DNA of 64,000 nt, taken from the NCBI GenBank assembly GCA_011037195.1, contig JAAEAF010000344.1, forward strand, positions 124,001 to 188,000. The letters run 5' to 3'. Positions within the stretch are counted from its first letter, which is position 1. Every line of letters starts with the position of its first letter. Origin of the DNA: Triatoma infestans (taxonomy: Eukaryota; Arthropoda; Insecta; Hemiptera; Reduviidae). Below, piece by piece: positions 46,500 to 61,500 of this stretch. Below the pieces are notes generated by a model. That model saw only the letters and a program-made list of their open reading frames with translations. It had not been told where the DNA came from and made no database searches. Position numbers and translations under genes: made by a program.

Positions 46500-47520
46500 A
46501 CAACGGCCAAACATAACTTGTTTACATTGTTTTAGGAAATAGATTCGAAAAGTGATAAGCTATATACATCAGATGAAAGTCTCAATAAAAACTAATCTAA
46601 AAATTAGTTTATATTTGCCACTCTAACAAATACAACAAAAACTATGGTTTTTCTGGAAAGAAAAACAATATAACCCCAAAATTGTTCATATTACGCCACC
46701 ATACGTGATATTTCTTTAAATAATTCAAAAAATCAAAAATAAATTTCATTTTTAGTATTAAGAGGAATTGTAGTGTTAGTTCTTATTAAAGTATAAATAA
46801 ACAATTATTGCCTAATGCGAAAAGGTATATACCAAGGTGCTATACAAAAATGTATTAAAATGCTATTTTATGTGATTTATTACTTAAATGATTAATTATA
46901 AAAGAATGATACATTGTGATGTAATTTGTTTGTATTTTTAGTTCAACTATTATTTTTTATTTTTTCTCCAGGCAACTCTGTTTTAAAATTATAATTTTCT
47001 TTTGCTATTCTTCCTAAATTTAAATAGTATTTTTTTTAGTTAAAGGTACATATTTGAAAAAGTTATTGCATGTAAATATTTGTTAATAATAAATTATTAT
47101 TTCCATAAAGATTATAATTATATAGTTGCATTTCTTTTTTAAGGAAATATATATATATATATGTGTTGTTTTTGAATAAATAAACTGATTTTTTCTTTTA
47201 AACTTACCCCTGATTAGCAACTGGGTCTGGACATCCAAAGTGACACTCATAAGTACATGAACAATAATGCAGTTAAAAACAACGAAAAATAAAGTTATCA
47301 ATTTAAAAACTATTAAAAAAGCGAATGTTGGTTTTAGTCTGGAGTGGTGTTGAACTGCCATCTGTTGGTGTTCAGGGTCATTACTGTTTTCACTAACGCT
47401 ATTTGTGAGTGAAAATGTGAAATTGTATATAATATGCTAGAATAAGTTAGTTGCCAACATACCATCACCATATAAGGTTGTTCAGATATCTACAATAAAC
47501 AGTTTATAAGAAAAAGTATC
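46500..47520. other. Intergenic, AT-rich
   Basis: Between LRR and UBXN4; (TA)n at 47147-47161. A 92-codon minus frame (47361-47083) is low-complexity and unsupported. Confidence 0.4.
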
Positions 47521-47526
47521 ATTTTT

Positions 47527-47652
47527 ACGAAATATGATAGTTGGAATTAAATGACAAAAAGTCCTAATATAGTATGTATAAAACACTATTATACATACTT
47601 ATTTAATATATTAGGACTTTTTGTCATTTAATTCCAACTATCATATTTTGTA
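47527..47652. repeat. Near-perfect long hairpin
   Basis: 47527-47581 pairs with 47588-47652. At least 42 bases (AAATATGATAGTTGGAATTA through GTCCTAATATA) are identical when one arm is reversed. The right arm has about 8 extra bases near the loop. Such identity implies recent origin or selection on the fold. Confidence 0.85.
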
Positions 47653-47709
47653 AAAGTTTTTGAGACTAATAAACGAAAGTTATAAGAATCATTGAGTGTG
47701 TAAACTGAA

Positions 47710-47830
47710 TTTGCTCTGTGCAAGTCTGTGTTATCACACTGTCTGACAAACGCATCCTGAAGATGGGAGAACGCCCGAAAGCGGTCGATGACCACAAAAT
47801 GAGCAGGCTATCACGAAAAATGTCTCTGAT
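47710..47830 (+). repeat. Hammerhead-bearing repeat, single copy
   Basis: Same sequence as the right arm at 5053-5164 (GCAAGTCTGTGTTATCACAC through AATGTCTCTGAT). Confidence 0.75.
47753..47790 (+). ncRNA. Hammerhead-ribozyme-like motif, degraded
   Basis: CATC, CTGAAGA, T, GGGAGAACGCCC, GAAA, GCGGTC, GATG. Stem I is intact. Stem III has lost its palindrome (AGCGGT for ACCGGT) and stem II has a mismatch, so this copy is probably inactive. Confidence 0.4.
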
Positions 47831-48581
47831 GATTATAAGAATCAGTTTTATTCATTGGTTATACAATTAATCTGATCTTCCGAAAAACACAGCACAACAC
47901 AAAAAATTATCCAAACCCTATAGGATTATTTTTAAACAGCAGTAGCAAAATAAAACAGAAATAGAAAATAGAGAATTTAGTAAATACCGCGTGAAATTTG
48001 ACTGACCTATAGTGTACCGTTCGATAGTAACCAACATCGATCCTATACTTTCGCTATTAAGTACGTAATGAATTACTGAGGTACATTGAACAAGAAGAAA
48101 TAGGTTATTTATATAGGAGTATTTGTAAATCTTAAAAACGAAAAACAGCATAATATCCAAGCTTGACAATTCATTTAGATATAGACAGGTTTCAGATATA
48201 TAAAAAGGAGCCAGTTCTCCGATTTTTCTCTATATATATTTTCTATCAAGGACAATGTGTAAAAGAACTTTTTGGCATAGTAAGAGCAATATAGTATACT
48301 TTTCTCTGGACAATAAAGATATTCCATTGTTATAAACTATTTTGCGCCACGCCAAAGGAAAGATACCAAGCCAACCCATCACCAGCACTCTAACGGAATA
48401 GTGAAGAACCTTTCGGCTAGCATTACGTAAGCAAAAAAAAAACCTGATAGGTTATGTTAGGAGGTGTTGTATAGGGATTTAAATGTATGAGTTGTATCCT
48501 TAGATAATAGTGCGTTGTTTTTTAAAAAATCTAGTTATTAACACTATTAATTTTGTTTATGTTTAACAAATAAGAATTGCA
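47831..48581. other. UBXN4 upstream region
   Basis: AT-rich, with no TATA box in the last 300 bases before the UBXN4 ATG. The transcription start is not evident. Confidence 0.4.
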
Positions 48582-51500
48582 ATGAATTGGTTTCTTGGTT
48601 CAATCCAAGATGCGGTGACGACATCCAAAAAAAGGAAAGCATTTTTCATCGTTTATATTGAAGGTTAGATTTCCCTACAGTTGTCTTTTTATTTCTACGT
48701 TTGTTTATTAATTTGTAAAGTTTATTAATTTTTGTTTTTTGCAAATATTTGTAATCATTTGTAAATATTTGTATTACATTTTTACCCCATTGGAGTTTTT
48801 CTTGGCTATAGATTTGTTTTATTTATATCAGGCACAGATGAATTGTCAGTGATTATGACCAAAGTTTTGGACGATCCAGTGATATCAAGAAAATTTGAAA
48901 CTAACAATTTTGTAGCAATAAAGCTAGCAAAAGGCAGCGAAGGGCATAAACAGTTTGAAGAATTTTGTGAGTAAACCGTTTAATATTTACATTCATTTTT
49001 TGGGAACCAATGTTTTTAATTGAAATTAGAAATTTTACGTCTTTGCCTTCTTTAAGTGAATGAGTTGTGGAAGTAATCTAATTCCGTACTTCTATTATAT
49101 ATTATTTGTCACAACTATACCTACCGTTTAATATGATCTTGATTGCATCCTAAACTTTTCCTATATCTGTTAACAAATGAAGGCATTCATATTTAGCCAA
49201 GAATCTTAGGCACTCCTAAGAGAATAAAAGATAGTTTCAAACTTGAATAGCAGCTTGTTTCGATTAGTAGCAGGTCTTGTACTGTTTTCTAGCATGAGGC
49301 TGCAACTATAAATGGAGTAATAGTCCAAGAATTTGATATCCGTGACATTTATATGTTATAATTTTATTTTTTAATTTAATATATATTTCTTAATTTAGAT
49401 AAGTTGGTCCCGGTACCTTCAGTGTTTTTCATCGATCAAAATGGTAGTCCTGCAGAAATAGTTGTTTCAGAAACGTCTGAAGAGAATGTGTTGAAAAAAT
49501 TAAACAATGCCATAGAAAAATGTATACCAGCTAATACATCAAATGAATCATTACCTGGGCCTTGTAAGTTTTTACCATTCAATTACTTTGTTTATATAGA
49601 TAAAATATAATAGTTGAAAGATGATTTCCTAATTTTCAGCAACCTCTACGACAGAACAGGTTCCAGTATCTACAAGTTCAATAACGAAAGGTAATCCAGC
49701 GATTGTTGCTGAAGCTTCAAGTATGTGTAATGACAATTTGTTACAACAATTGTTCATTATTTACGTTATTTTCAAAATTTATTATTTACTTTTATTTTCT
49801 AGCCTCCAAGATAGAGCAGATTCCTACGAGTTCAACTGAAGAATTAAAACCAACTATTAAAGCAGGTTTGTGATTTTTATCTGTGTTTTAAGTGTATTAA
49901 CATTGATAATACTTCCTGATGAACTAGCTCAGGCTGACATAATCACAAAAAATAATCGACTTTGTGTAATCATGATCAACATAAATTCATAGTTTTAATT
50001 GTTGCTTAGGAACTGAAAAACATGTATGTTTACTCCATCTTTTTTAACATATGTGTAAATACGAGAAGGGTATAATTATCCAGTTAAGCGGTCTTTTTTT
50101 TGATTGTATACATCTAAATTTCTTGTTAATATCTCTTATCTGCTATAAAAGGTTTTTATTTGATTAATGGAGTGTTTTTATTTATTTTCTGGAGTCTAAA
50201 AAAAAAAAAAAATAGCAATTTTGCTTAATTAGTTTCTTATCATTGAAACTCTCTAACGATTTTTTTTAACTATGGAAAATAAATAGATGTGAGGATTCCT
50301 TTTTATTTCTTTCTTTTTTTGGACAAGATGAATATTGTGACATTTGAAAGTGTTGTACATTTACCCAAGAATTTCAGTACATACAGTTAAGTTGTAATTA
50401 AATGCAATTTTACAGAAGACAATTCTCAACAAAAAATGCCGATAGAAGTTGAAAGTAATCCATCGTCGATGGATAAAGGAAAAGGTTAGTGTTATATTTT
50501 GTTATTATTCATTCAGATATTCTGACAAAACTTTATTAGTAGATTACTTTGAAACTTTGTTTTCCTAATATGAATATTGAAATGAAACGATCTTTAGGAG
50601 GGTCGTGTGGTTGGTGAGTGTGAGTGCAAGAGAAGGTCGCGGAGGAGCCACTGGGAGGTTTCGAGGAAATTGGGGTCTTGCGAAAAAATGATCAAGTGAA
50701 TCATATAGAAGAAGAAGAAGAAAATATTTAATGTCTTGGTGCTATAACTATATTTGTAATCAAGACGTTTCAAACCAAAGGAAAAAAGATATAAAATCTT
50801 TCGAAAATCTCAGTACAATAATGATGCCACAGTGGCTAGCGTTTACCAAATAAAAACAGTAAAAGAAAAATATAAAACTAAATCTATCACATAAATTCAT
50901 ATATCTTACAATAATGAAAATATGTTACGTTAAAATTAGTTTCTGCGAGAAATGTAGAATTCCATGGAGAATGAACTGTACAAGAGAGCTTACATCAATG
51001 TACAAAGAGTCTAAAGTAAATCTAATTTAAGTAATCGATACTAACAAAACGACGAATAGCGATCCCTAAGTAGGGATCCTATTAATGTACAGAAAGTAAT
51101 ATTATATTATAAAAACTTTGAAAATAAATCAGTGTACTAAAACAAAAAAAATCTGTGTGAAACATTCACATGACTTTCACTTACTCCTGGTAGTACTTTC
51201 AATATAAAATGATAAATTTTCTTATTGGGTTTAAATACAAATATGTATTTCTCCTAACATGAATATAAAAGTGGTGGGGAAGGGTAAGTACCTAGCTACA
51301 AACCGCACAACTATTCAAAATCAATTTTTGAAGATATAAGTAAATCGTTATGGACGCTAATGAGAAAATCTCAAAAAAATCAAAAACATATTCTGTAAAG
51401 CTGGACTTCCGATTAACCGATTTTCTTCATATTTGGAATTCTGAAAATGCTTTTAATGTATATTAATATTATGTAAAAGAAACACACATGTATTGTATAC

Positions 51501-54500
51501 AGAAGTGACATTTTAGAGACAAGCATAACTCTATTGTTCCCCCCAGAACCCCCCCAAATATAAATGTTTCAAATAAAAGTTGTAGCTATTATGTGTGTAG
51601 TTAGCATACAAAATTTTAAAGAAAATAGTTGGAGCCGAGTATTCGAGAAAATCTAAAAGATTTTTTTTCAGAGAAAACTGAAAAAAAATCACAAAAGTCG
51701 TACTTTCGGTTATTGGATTTTTGCCGAAACCTTCGGGACAGATGTGGTGGTATTACCTAAACGGATTACCAAATTGAGCTTCCTGTGATTTTTGATGTTT
51801 GAGATATTCTGGTAAAACAATTTGACCATATACAGACTATTCGCTAAAAACATTTTTTTTCTTGATATTTTAGATTTCCACGGCCATTTTCATGAAAAGC
51901 AACTTATGTTTCCGGGTTTCCACTGACGCCGTCTCAACCTGGAAACTCAAGTGTTTTTCATTTGTTTTCTTATTTTGGGGCCCCAAAACATGTATTTCCC
52001 GTCGAATTCTAGGGGTTTTAAACATCGGCTTCCTCTTCAGATTCTATGTGTGATTATGAGAATTGAAGATGTCTACATCAGTTCAGTTTGTATAGCATGA
52101 ATGAATTTAATATAGTTTTTATTTTGTCCCTATTAGAAAACAACGAATCGCATAATAAAGATATAAAGACATCTTCACCAGTGAAAGAAAAGCCGCCCAT
52201 TGAGGATCGTGTAGAGAGGGCAAAATTATTATTGGAAAAGAAGAAGGAGGAGAAAAAGGAAGATGAATTCAAGGTGAGTGCAATTTGGAAAATATTTTAT
52301 TTATACTCAGTAATTTTGGTAAAAGATGTTATTTAAGAACCTTACGATCGTTGTATGTGACTGCCGGTGGATTGATTGTTCCACGTGTTGAGCAAATGGT
52401 TTTCGAGCTTGTTTGATCAATCATTTGCCGGGGAGATCTGTTCATGGCAAGACGTTTTGTTCAAAACTAAATCGTTCAAACATATTGGGCAAAAGTAATT
52501 TCTTTTGTCATTCATTCTATCGTGTGTAGTTTTAAAAATAATTTAATAATTATTGTGAAAAATGCCGATTGAATCATCGTGAAAAAACAAGAAAGCCATT
52601 AGAAATGTTGGGGCAGGAAGTGATTAGTGTACAGTAAGAGGAATTATTGCCCATTATGTTGGAAATACAGTGTTCTTGTACTGGACACCTCCAAAAATCT
52701 GCATCCAGTGAAATTCCTGATTTAAATTTGAACATTTGACACGCTTGCAACACTCTTTAAGAAGTAAGAGAGAGAAAGAAAGTAAGAAATAAAAAAAAGA
52801 AAAAATGAACACTGACTAGAAAGAGAAATTTATAAACGGAACTTAGAGTCGAAGATGTTATATGTGTCATTTTGAATGTTCCTTGAGTATTAATGAATGT
52901 TTGAGCAAATGTTTTGAAAGTAAATCGATACATGCGAATGGTATGCCTTATATAAATGGTTGGTTTGAATTGTGCATCAAATCACAAAAATTTGCCATTT
53001 GAATTAACATTATGAAAATTATATGAACATCTGAGATTGTGTCCGTCACAGCATGTTTCTTGTTCTTCCTTCTGATTGGTTTCGACATTTTATGTATGAT
53101 CAGAATTATTGTGATATCAACATCCTTCGCAGAAATTTGATAAACCCGACTTGTAATGATGGATAAAAGCCAAAAACTGGATAGAAACAAGAAGAAAAAG
53201 AGAGCAAGTAATGACGGACACAATAAATTTGAGAAGATATTATCCAACGTTATGGCAATACACCTTAGCCACAGCTTATATACCTTAATAATGGATGTAA
53301 AAAAAAAACTTGTTGTAGAAAGAAAAGGAAGCAGAATTAGAACGAAGAATGGCTGGCCAGAAACTGCAAGAAGCAAAACGTGAACAACATGAAAGGGAAT
53401 TGAGACAGCTGAAAGAGGAACGAGAACGTGAGAAAAAGGAAGAAGCTCTGGCTAGACAACGTATACTAGATCAGATTGCCCAAGACAGGTATTGCTTTTA
53501 TTAAAAATTTTGTTCGTTTTTATTAATTTTCATTTAAATTACTAAAAAAAATAAATATTTTTTGTTTTGTATAAAAAAGTGTGGACATAATTTTAGGGCT
53601 GATCGCGCCCAGCGTTTAGCTATGACTGGCTCACCGCCAACTGATGAAGAAGTTCCCGAAAGTGGTCGGGATACTGCACCAAGTGCGCCGTCAGCTTCTG
53701 CTAATTCGTAAGTATAATTCATGATTGCAAATCACTTTAGGGCTCCGTTTTTTTTTAATATAGTTTTTTAGAGATAGTTAAATAAAAGCAACTGGGCCCC
53801 ATGCTGCTTTAATTTACAATATGATTCTATCATCCATATAATATTAATCAGAATTAAATATATAATAATTAAATATGCTAATATGTGACGTAATATTTAA
53901 TTTCTTATCTCATATATGTATATATTATTAATTTATTCTATTACAGCAATATTGGACGACTGCAATTCAAATTGCCCAGTGGTGAAACAAAATCGCACAG
54001 TTTTCCTGCAGAAACTACGCTGCTGCAAGTTAGAGAGTTCATAGATAACAATATTGTATTGCCTTTTAGGTATGTGGACTGAAATCGACTCCCACAATTG
54101 ATGTTTTTGTTTTCAAAGAAGTAATATTTTTTTTCTTTTATGGTTTTAGTGAATATTCAATGGCCACTACATTTCCTCGAAGAGAATTCACAGCCAGAGA
54201 TAATAATCGTGATTTACGAAGTCTCCAGCTTTTACCATCTGCCGTCATTCTCATTCTACCTGTATGTATCAGGAATTTAAATTTTCATACCTTTCAACAA
54301 TTAGTAAAAGACGTGTATATGTTCTCTTTGAAGTAGTCCAAAAAAATTATAACTATTCCCGAAAATTATTATTACACCTAGGTACAGGGAAGTGTAACTA
54401 TGAGGTCGTCATTGGGTTGGACTCAGATGATAATAGATATGATGTGGGATTTTGTGCAACCAGTGATCTCATTGTCTAGATATATTAGTAATCTAATATT

Positions 54501-55354
54501 TAGGCGAGATGATACAGTTGGTGGCTCTTCTAGAAATCAGTCAGTACCGCCTCCATCAACATCATCGTCAACACCATCCCAGACGTATACGTCAGCACCA
54601 GCTCAACGTCTTGGGTAATTAGTTTCCTTTCATATATTCCAATTTTTCACAAGTTCTTTTCTTAAGCTAATATTTCCATGTTAAAGAAAGAGGTCATTCA
54701 AATCTCACTAAAGATTATATATATATCCCTAACTCAGAAAGGAACTAACCACTTTTAAAGGATCTTCCTTTAAAAGTTCTTTTCAATTTTTTTTTATACT
54801 TAATGAGCAAAAGTTTACTTCCACATCGGGTTTTCAAATTTTAGTTCTTTCCGGAAATTAACATTTTTAATTTTTTTTTTTAATGGATTTGTTTTCTCTG
54901 TTTATGCGCTCGTTTTTGAACACCAACACTCTAAAATGGAAAAAGAAAAAGATGCAAAAAGGCACAATTCTGCAAGTAAAATTTTCGGTAGTTTCGCCCC
55001 TTCTTTTCACGATACACCTTGGAATGTATAGTTATCACAGGCGTATGGTAAAAAAAACGGAAAAACTGTTTATACGGTCACAATTGTTTCATGCTTTTGT
55101 GATAATAGACTTTTTATCACTCAGTGTTATCAACTTGGTCGAATGCCCGAAAACCAGTCGTTGATGACAAAATAAAAAATATTTGTTGAAATGTTTTTTT
55201 CGACTGTCTGTGGTTTAATACTTAAATCTTATATTGTATTCACAGTGGAAGAACTTCAATTAAAAGGCGTGGCAATATTTACAGCCTACGTGATAATCAA
55301 GATGATAATGATGAGAATAATACATGGAATGGAAATTCTACACAACAGATGTAA
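48582..55354 (+). CDS. UBXN4: UBX domain-containing protein 4 (erasin type)
   Basis: ER-membrane adaptor that in its family binds the p97/VCP ATPase and promotes ER-associated degradation. Exons: 48582-48663, 48832-48966, 49399-49563, 49640-49720, 49803-49865, 50416-50484, 52137-52273, 53319-53488, 53597-53707, 53947-54069, 54150-54261, 54382-54614, 55246-55354. These sum to 1590 nt, 529 aa plus stop, against about 508 in human. Residues 1-112 are a thioredoxin-like UAS region (MNWFLGSIQDAV, VPSVFFIDQNG); 113-200 Ser/Thr-rich linker; about 210-310 charged coiled coil; 339-416 UBX domain with the p97-contact FPR motif (TTFPRREFT); about 428-456 hydrophobic membrane segment; tail ends NTWNGNSTQQM, nearly identical to vertebrate UBXN4. 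The ATG opens the conserved N-terminus (MxWFxGxI). All phases agree. No TATA box is visible upstream. It is convergent with NACA. Confidence 0.95.
50485..52136. other. UBXN4 intron 6
   Basis: GC-richer unclassified piece at 50595-50700, family A at 51148-52035, and a partial 12305-type repeat at 51880-51960 within that copy. Confidence 0.5.
51148..52035 (-). repeat. Family A repeat, near full length
   Basis: Tail CTGTGTGAAACATTCACATG at 51152, two internal units, head end with GTATTTCCCGTCGAATTC near 52000. Interrupted at 51880-51960. It ends about 100 bases before the UBXN4 exon at 52137. Confidence 0.7.
52274..53318. other. UBXN4 intron 7
   Basis: Family A head-like scrap near 52700-52790. 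A 142-codon minus frame (53376-52948) overlaps the next exon and has no recognised product. Confidence 0.4.
54615..55245. other. UBXN4 intron 12
   Basis: No element ends recognised. Short open frames without known products. Confidence 0.35.
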
Positions 55355-55840
55355 ACAAGAAAAAATAAAAAAGAAAAATACAGAAATCATTAAATTGCCC
55401 ATAATAAAAGAACTTGTTATTATTTATATATAAAGGCAGCAAGAACATAAAATATTAATAATAATATATATATTTATTAATTATATATATATATATATAA
55501 ATATAAAGAGAGAATTATAATTATTGTAATAATGATGATTATTATTATAATACTATCTAAAGAAAAGCAATTCAAAATGTTGAATTGTGAAAAACTAAAA
55601 AAACTAAAAGTGGTTTATTGTTAACAATAAATATATTGCATAAAGATGTTGTAATTTTAAAGTGTTTTTTTATTTATTTATTTTGTCTGCCTAACGCCTT
55701 TTGGCGAAACTGTCGCTATGAGGTGGTTTATAAGTATTCTAATCTAGACTGCTTTCGGGGCAACTTTAGACTGATGCACCTTACTATGGATCAAACCTTG
55801 CTACAATGCATTGTGAGCGTTACACATACATATATGTAAA
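55355..55840. other. UBXN4 3' flank
   Basis: (TA)n at about 55478-55500. Candidate poly(A) signal at 55626. No further gene. Confidence 0.4.
55626..55631 (+). terminator. Candidate poly(A) signal of UBXN4
   Basis: AATAAA about 270 bases past the UBXN4 stop, followed by a T-rich stretch; other AT-rich near-matches occur between, so the site used is uncertain. Confidence 0.4.
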
Positions 55841-55849
55841 TATTACTCG

Positions 55850-56255
55850 TATTCACACTCGGTAAGCAATATAAGAAGTTCCAGGACAACAGGAAAGCTC
55901 AACGCTACTACAGAACCTCTCAAAAATTACTTTTTCTTGGATAACGTTTGAAATGAAAGTGCTAAGTATTTAGTATGTAGATAATGTACGAAGTTTATAG
56001 GAAATCACGAAAAAGGAAAGAAAAATAACCATTCAATAAACTAACCGCATTCTTAGTTGATAGATTTTGCCAAAATGCCCCGTCAGTTGCGGTCGTCGTA
56101 CCTAGACTTCATGCTTTTTGATCTTGTTCATGCTTTCTGCAACTTTTCGTTTTTGAGATATTTTATTCACAACCAGAGAACATTGCTGAAACATTTTTTT
56201 CTTAAACAGGGGACCGCTGAAGATTTACCACTTTTGAAAAAAGTGTTCTCACTTA
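55850..56255 (-). repeat. Family A repeat, partial
   Basis: TTTGAAATGAAAGTGCTAAG, GAAATCACGAAAAAGG, CAACTTTTCGTTTTTGAGAT and CATTGCTGAAACATTTTTTT, all in family A order. Lies between the two convergent genes. Confidence 0.5.
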
Positions 56256-56660
56256 TAACTATAAAAATTAGTTGGTACAATAATACTTGACGGGTGTACT
56301 TGATCATGTTTGTAATTAAAGTGGTGTAAATGCACAAGCTTTCCATCTAAAAAAAAAAGGAGGTCGATTGACTGATCATAGGTTATATAATAAAAGGGAC
56401 ATTTAATTTTGGTACTCTTGGCTATTAAAACAACTAGGCTGCACAAAAAAAAAACTGACCAAAAAGAATGTGTAGTTTATTAGAGCGAAAAAATAAAAAT
56501 ACTCCAATTTGATGTTAGATCCTTTTATGATTACAATAAAAAGGTGAAACGAGATGTTTTTGAGTTGGAAGAAAGTTGAAAAAGTGCGGCTAAAATTACT
56601 GCCGTACTTTATTTTGTAGAGATATTTTTATTCCTCTAGTTCCAATGTAATAACAACTTA
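56256..56660. other. Spacer between UBXN4 and NACA
   Basis: AT-rich; nothing recognisable. Confidence 0.4.
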
Positions 56661-56661
56661 C

Positions 56662-56667
56662 TTTATT
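56662..56667 (-). terminator. NACA: Poly(A) signal of NACA
   Basis: AATAAA on the minus strand about 240 bases past the NACA stop. Confidence 0.5.
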
Positions 56668-56906
56668 TATAAAATTTCAACTTTAATGTTGTAAGGAATA
56701 AACAAAATATTTGTGTAAGATTACAGCTGAAAAAACGACCCAGCTGTTTCAAAAGGTAAACAAAACAGAAATGTTATAATTTTGTACATTCAATTTTATC
56801 TTATGTTTATAAATGACAATTTTTTTTAAAAATTACAAGTAAAATAACAAGCTGAAAGTTCTTCTTTTAGTTTAGTTTTGTATTTTAATGAAATGCAATT
56901 ACCTCC

Positions 56907-58979
<2,073 letters not shown>

Positions 58980-59505
58980 TTTTTCACTGGTAGCAATGGT
59001 CTGCAAAACGAAAAAAAAAAGGTTTTAGCTTTGCTAAGACAGCTTAATTTTAGTTACTAATTATCTTTAAAACGTATTCAACAGAAACATGAAGTATTAT
59101 TCACGAACTCTCTAATTTTGTTAATGAAAAATCAAATCTAGCTAAATAATAATGAAAGCAATTGTTTACAAATGCTTGTAAATGGATATCAAGACAACGT
59201 GTCTTTAACGTTATAAACTATCATATAACCTAATGACCTATTTATAAAGTTAGTTAAAATAATTTACCAATCAAATAATTTTTTTTTTTTTTGGAATCAT
59301 AGAAAAAAATCAAAGTTGACAACAATCATGTGCATCAGATTAATAATAAACAGTGCTAAACAAAGACGCGCATTATCTAATGAAAATTTATAAACAATAA
59401 ATTAGATAAGAAAAATCGGCAAAAATAAACAAAAAATTATAACTCACAATTTTTGTCATGTCATTGAAGGATATTATGCTTATTAGTAATGAAAGTGAAA
59501 CTTAC

Positions 59506-59574
59506 GAAGATATAGTAACAAAAATAATATAGGTATGCACACAGCACTCAATTTCTTCCTTTCGTGAGGAAAAG
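59506..59574 (-). promoter_or_regulatory. NACA: NACA 5'UTR exon with TOP-like start (inferred)
   Basis: Reading the minus strand, CTTTTCCTC at 59574-59566 is a C followed by a pyrimidine run, like the 5' terminal oligopyrimidine start of translation-factor mRNAs, a class that includes NAC subunits. The 69 bases to 59506 hold no ATG and end at a consensus donor (C|GTAAGT). The matching acceptor is tttgcag at 59001, just before exon 59000-58791. Start and end of this exon are inferred. Confidence 0.55.
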
Positions 59575-60055
59575 ATAGGTTAGGACTGAGTAGGCGATGA
59601 CTAGATCATTGTACTGCTGAAATGTAGCTTATGTTTAAAATTCAATTCATAAATTTCATGACTAATTTTTGTTTCAAATATTGAGATTTAATTGAAAAAT
59701 TGTATGATATAATCCTTAAAAGTTTTATTAATATTATTGAAGATGATAAGGACTTTGGAGAAGGTTTTATATATATATATACAAATATATTTCATACAAG
59801 AGCATTGTATAAACAAAATCATTTTTAATAAAAGTGCTAAAAAAAATAAATAAATAACTTAAATGCATTAGAATGTAGATTAATAAACAAAACCAATAAT
59901 TCTCAATATTTTTAGTATATCTATAAGCTAATCCAAAAAGGAATCTAGTGCCAAAATGATCACACAGGTAGCGTTCGTATCATTAAATCTCTCTTGTAGT
60001 TCTAAAAGTTGTCACCAGATTGTCAGCCTGGTACGATATCAATTAATTCCGTTAG
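59575..60055. other. NACA upstream region
   Basis: No TATA box close to the TOP-like start, as is usual for TOP genes. (TA)n at 59769-59782. Confidence 0.4.
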
Positions 60056-60059
60056 TAGG

Positions 60060-60805
60060 AGTTTGACAGTAAGTTTTGTCGGAAACTTTCTGCAGTGAAA
60101 ATTCATTTGGTGATTTGAAAGAGGGATGAAGTTCTGCTTTCCCCCAAAAAAGTCATTTTAAGTTTGATGAGAATTCGTAAATACAGTTGGTTACTTGTAT
60201 AATAAAAAAACTTGTTTTTCATTTCGCCCTCTGACAAACCAGCAAAAAAGAACTCAAATAAAAGTGATAGGTTTCATTTGTATAGTGAACATTCCATGTT
60301 TAGAGCAAATCGTTCTTCTGGATAATTGATGTTCTTCAAATTTGGAATTCTCTCATTGCTTATAATGCTCTTTAATACTGTTGGGATGGTAAATCCATGT
60401 ACTTTTCTGAAGTGGTATTTTAGAGATAACATAACGCTATTATTCCCTCAGGAAACCAAAATAAATTTTCCCGGAAAAATGTTTCAAATAAATGTGATAG
60501 GTACTCATCACATAGTGTACAAAGTTTACTATGGGATAGGTATTCATCACATAGTATCGCAAATGACTGGAAAAAAACTATTCAGTAAAGTAACACATCT
60601 GGTTAATGGATTTTACCTGAACCCTATCAGATGCGGTAGTTGAATAACCACCAAGCTGAGCTTCCTGTCGTTTTAGAGATGTGTTGTACACACATACACC
60701 CACAGACTTTCGTTAAAAACATTTTTTTCGAAGTTAGGGGACCTCGAACACATGTATTTCTGGTGAAAACCCAATTTCGAAAATTTGACACATCGCAAGT
60801 AACAA
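60060..60805 (-). repeat. Family A repeat, tail missing
   Basis: Two internal units, then GAGATGTGTTGTACACACAT, GTATTTCTGGTGAAAACCC and TTTGACACATCGCAAGTAAC at the head. Confidence 0.65.
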
Positions 60806-60817
60806 AAAAAAAAAAAT

Positions 60818-61500
60818 CTGGTGTGAAATACACAACTCCAGTTTTCAAAAGTACTCAAGTTTATACTTGACAAATTGTTTATTTATTTAGTATACCAATT
60901 GAAATTCGTCGCTGTTTTTATGAAGAAAACCGTGAAAACTGAAAAAACTATTCAGTAAAACCGTACTTCCGGTTTGAAAATCTGATTTTCTTCAAACTCC
61001 AAATTTCAACAACATATTTAATACTAATTAATATTACTTAGATGAAGAATTGAAATAAACGGAAATAGCACTTTAGAGGAAAACCTGACCCCAAACCCCA
61101 AAACCCCAAAAGTGCCCTTAAATGCGTTTTCCCGGAGAAATGTTTCAATTAAAAATGTAGTTGATATATCAAGTTTAACGAATATCGTTGGAACCATTTT
61201 CGAGAAAATTGCAAAAAAGTAAAAAAAAAAAAAATTCAGTAAGGATGGTTGTGGAATTTTAACAGGTAACTTACTGTCGGATCCCGTGGTGATACCTAAA
61301 CGGAATATCAAGTTTGAACTTTCTGCGATTTTTTGTTTTTGAGCTTTACTGTTCACATATATGCACACACAAACCATTTTCTAATAACCTCTTTTTTGGA
61401 CTCAGGGGACCTGAAAACGGACATTTGCGGTGAAAACTCAATATCAAAATTTGACACTATCACAATATCTCCTCTTACTAGGAGTAAGAGAAAGTAAACA
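60818..61500 (-). repeat. Family A repeat, full length
   Basis: Tail CTGGTGTGAAATACACAAC at 60819, head with the complete palindrome (CTCTTACTAGGAGTAAGAG) at about 61473-61492. Follows the previous copy after an A run. Confidence 0.8.

Noticed and set aside
52948..53376. 142-codon minus-strand gene
   Set aside because: Overlaps UBXN4 intron 7 and exon 8 antisense; hydrophobic low-complexity product without a known domain.
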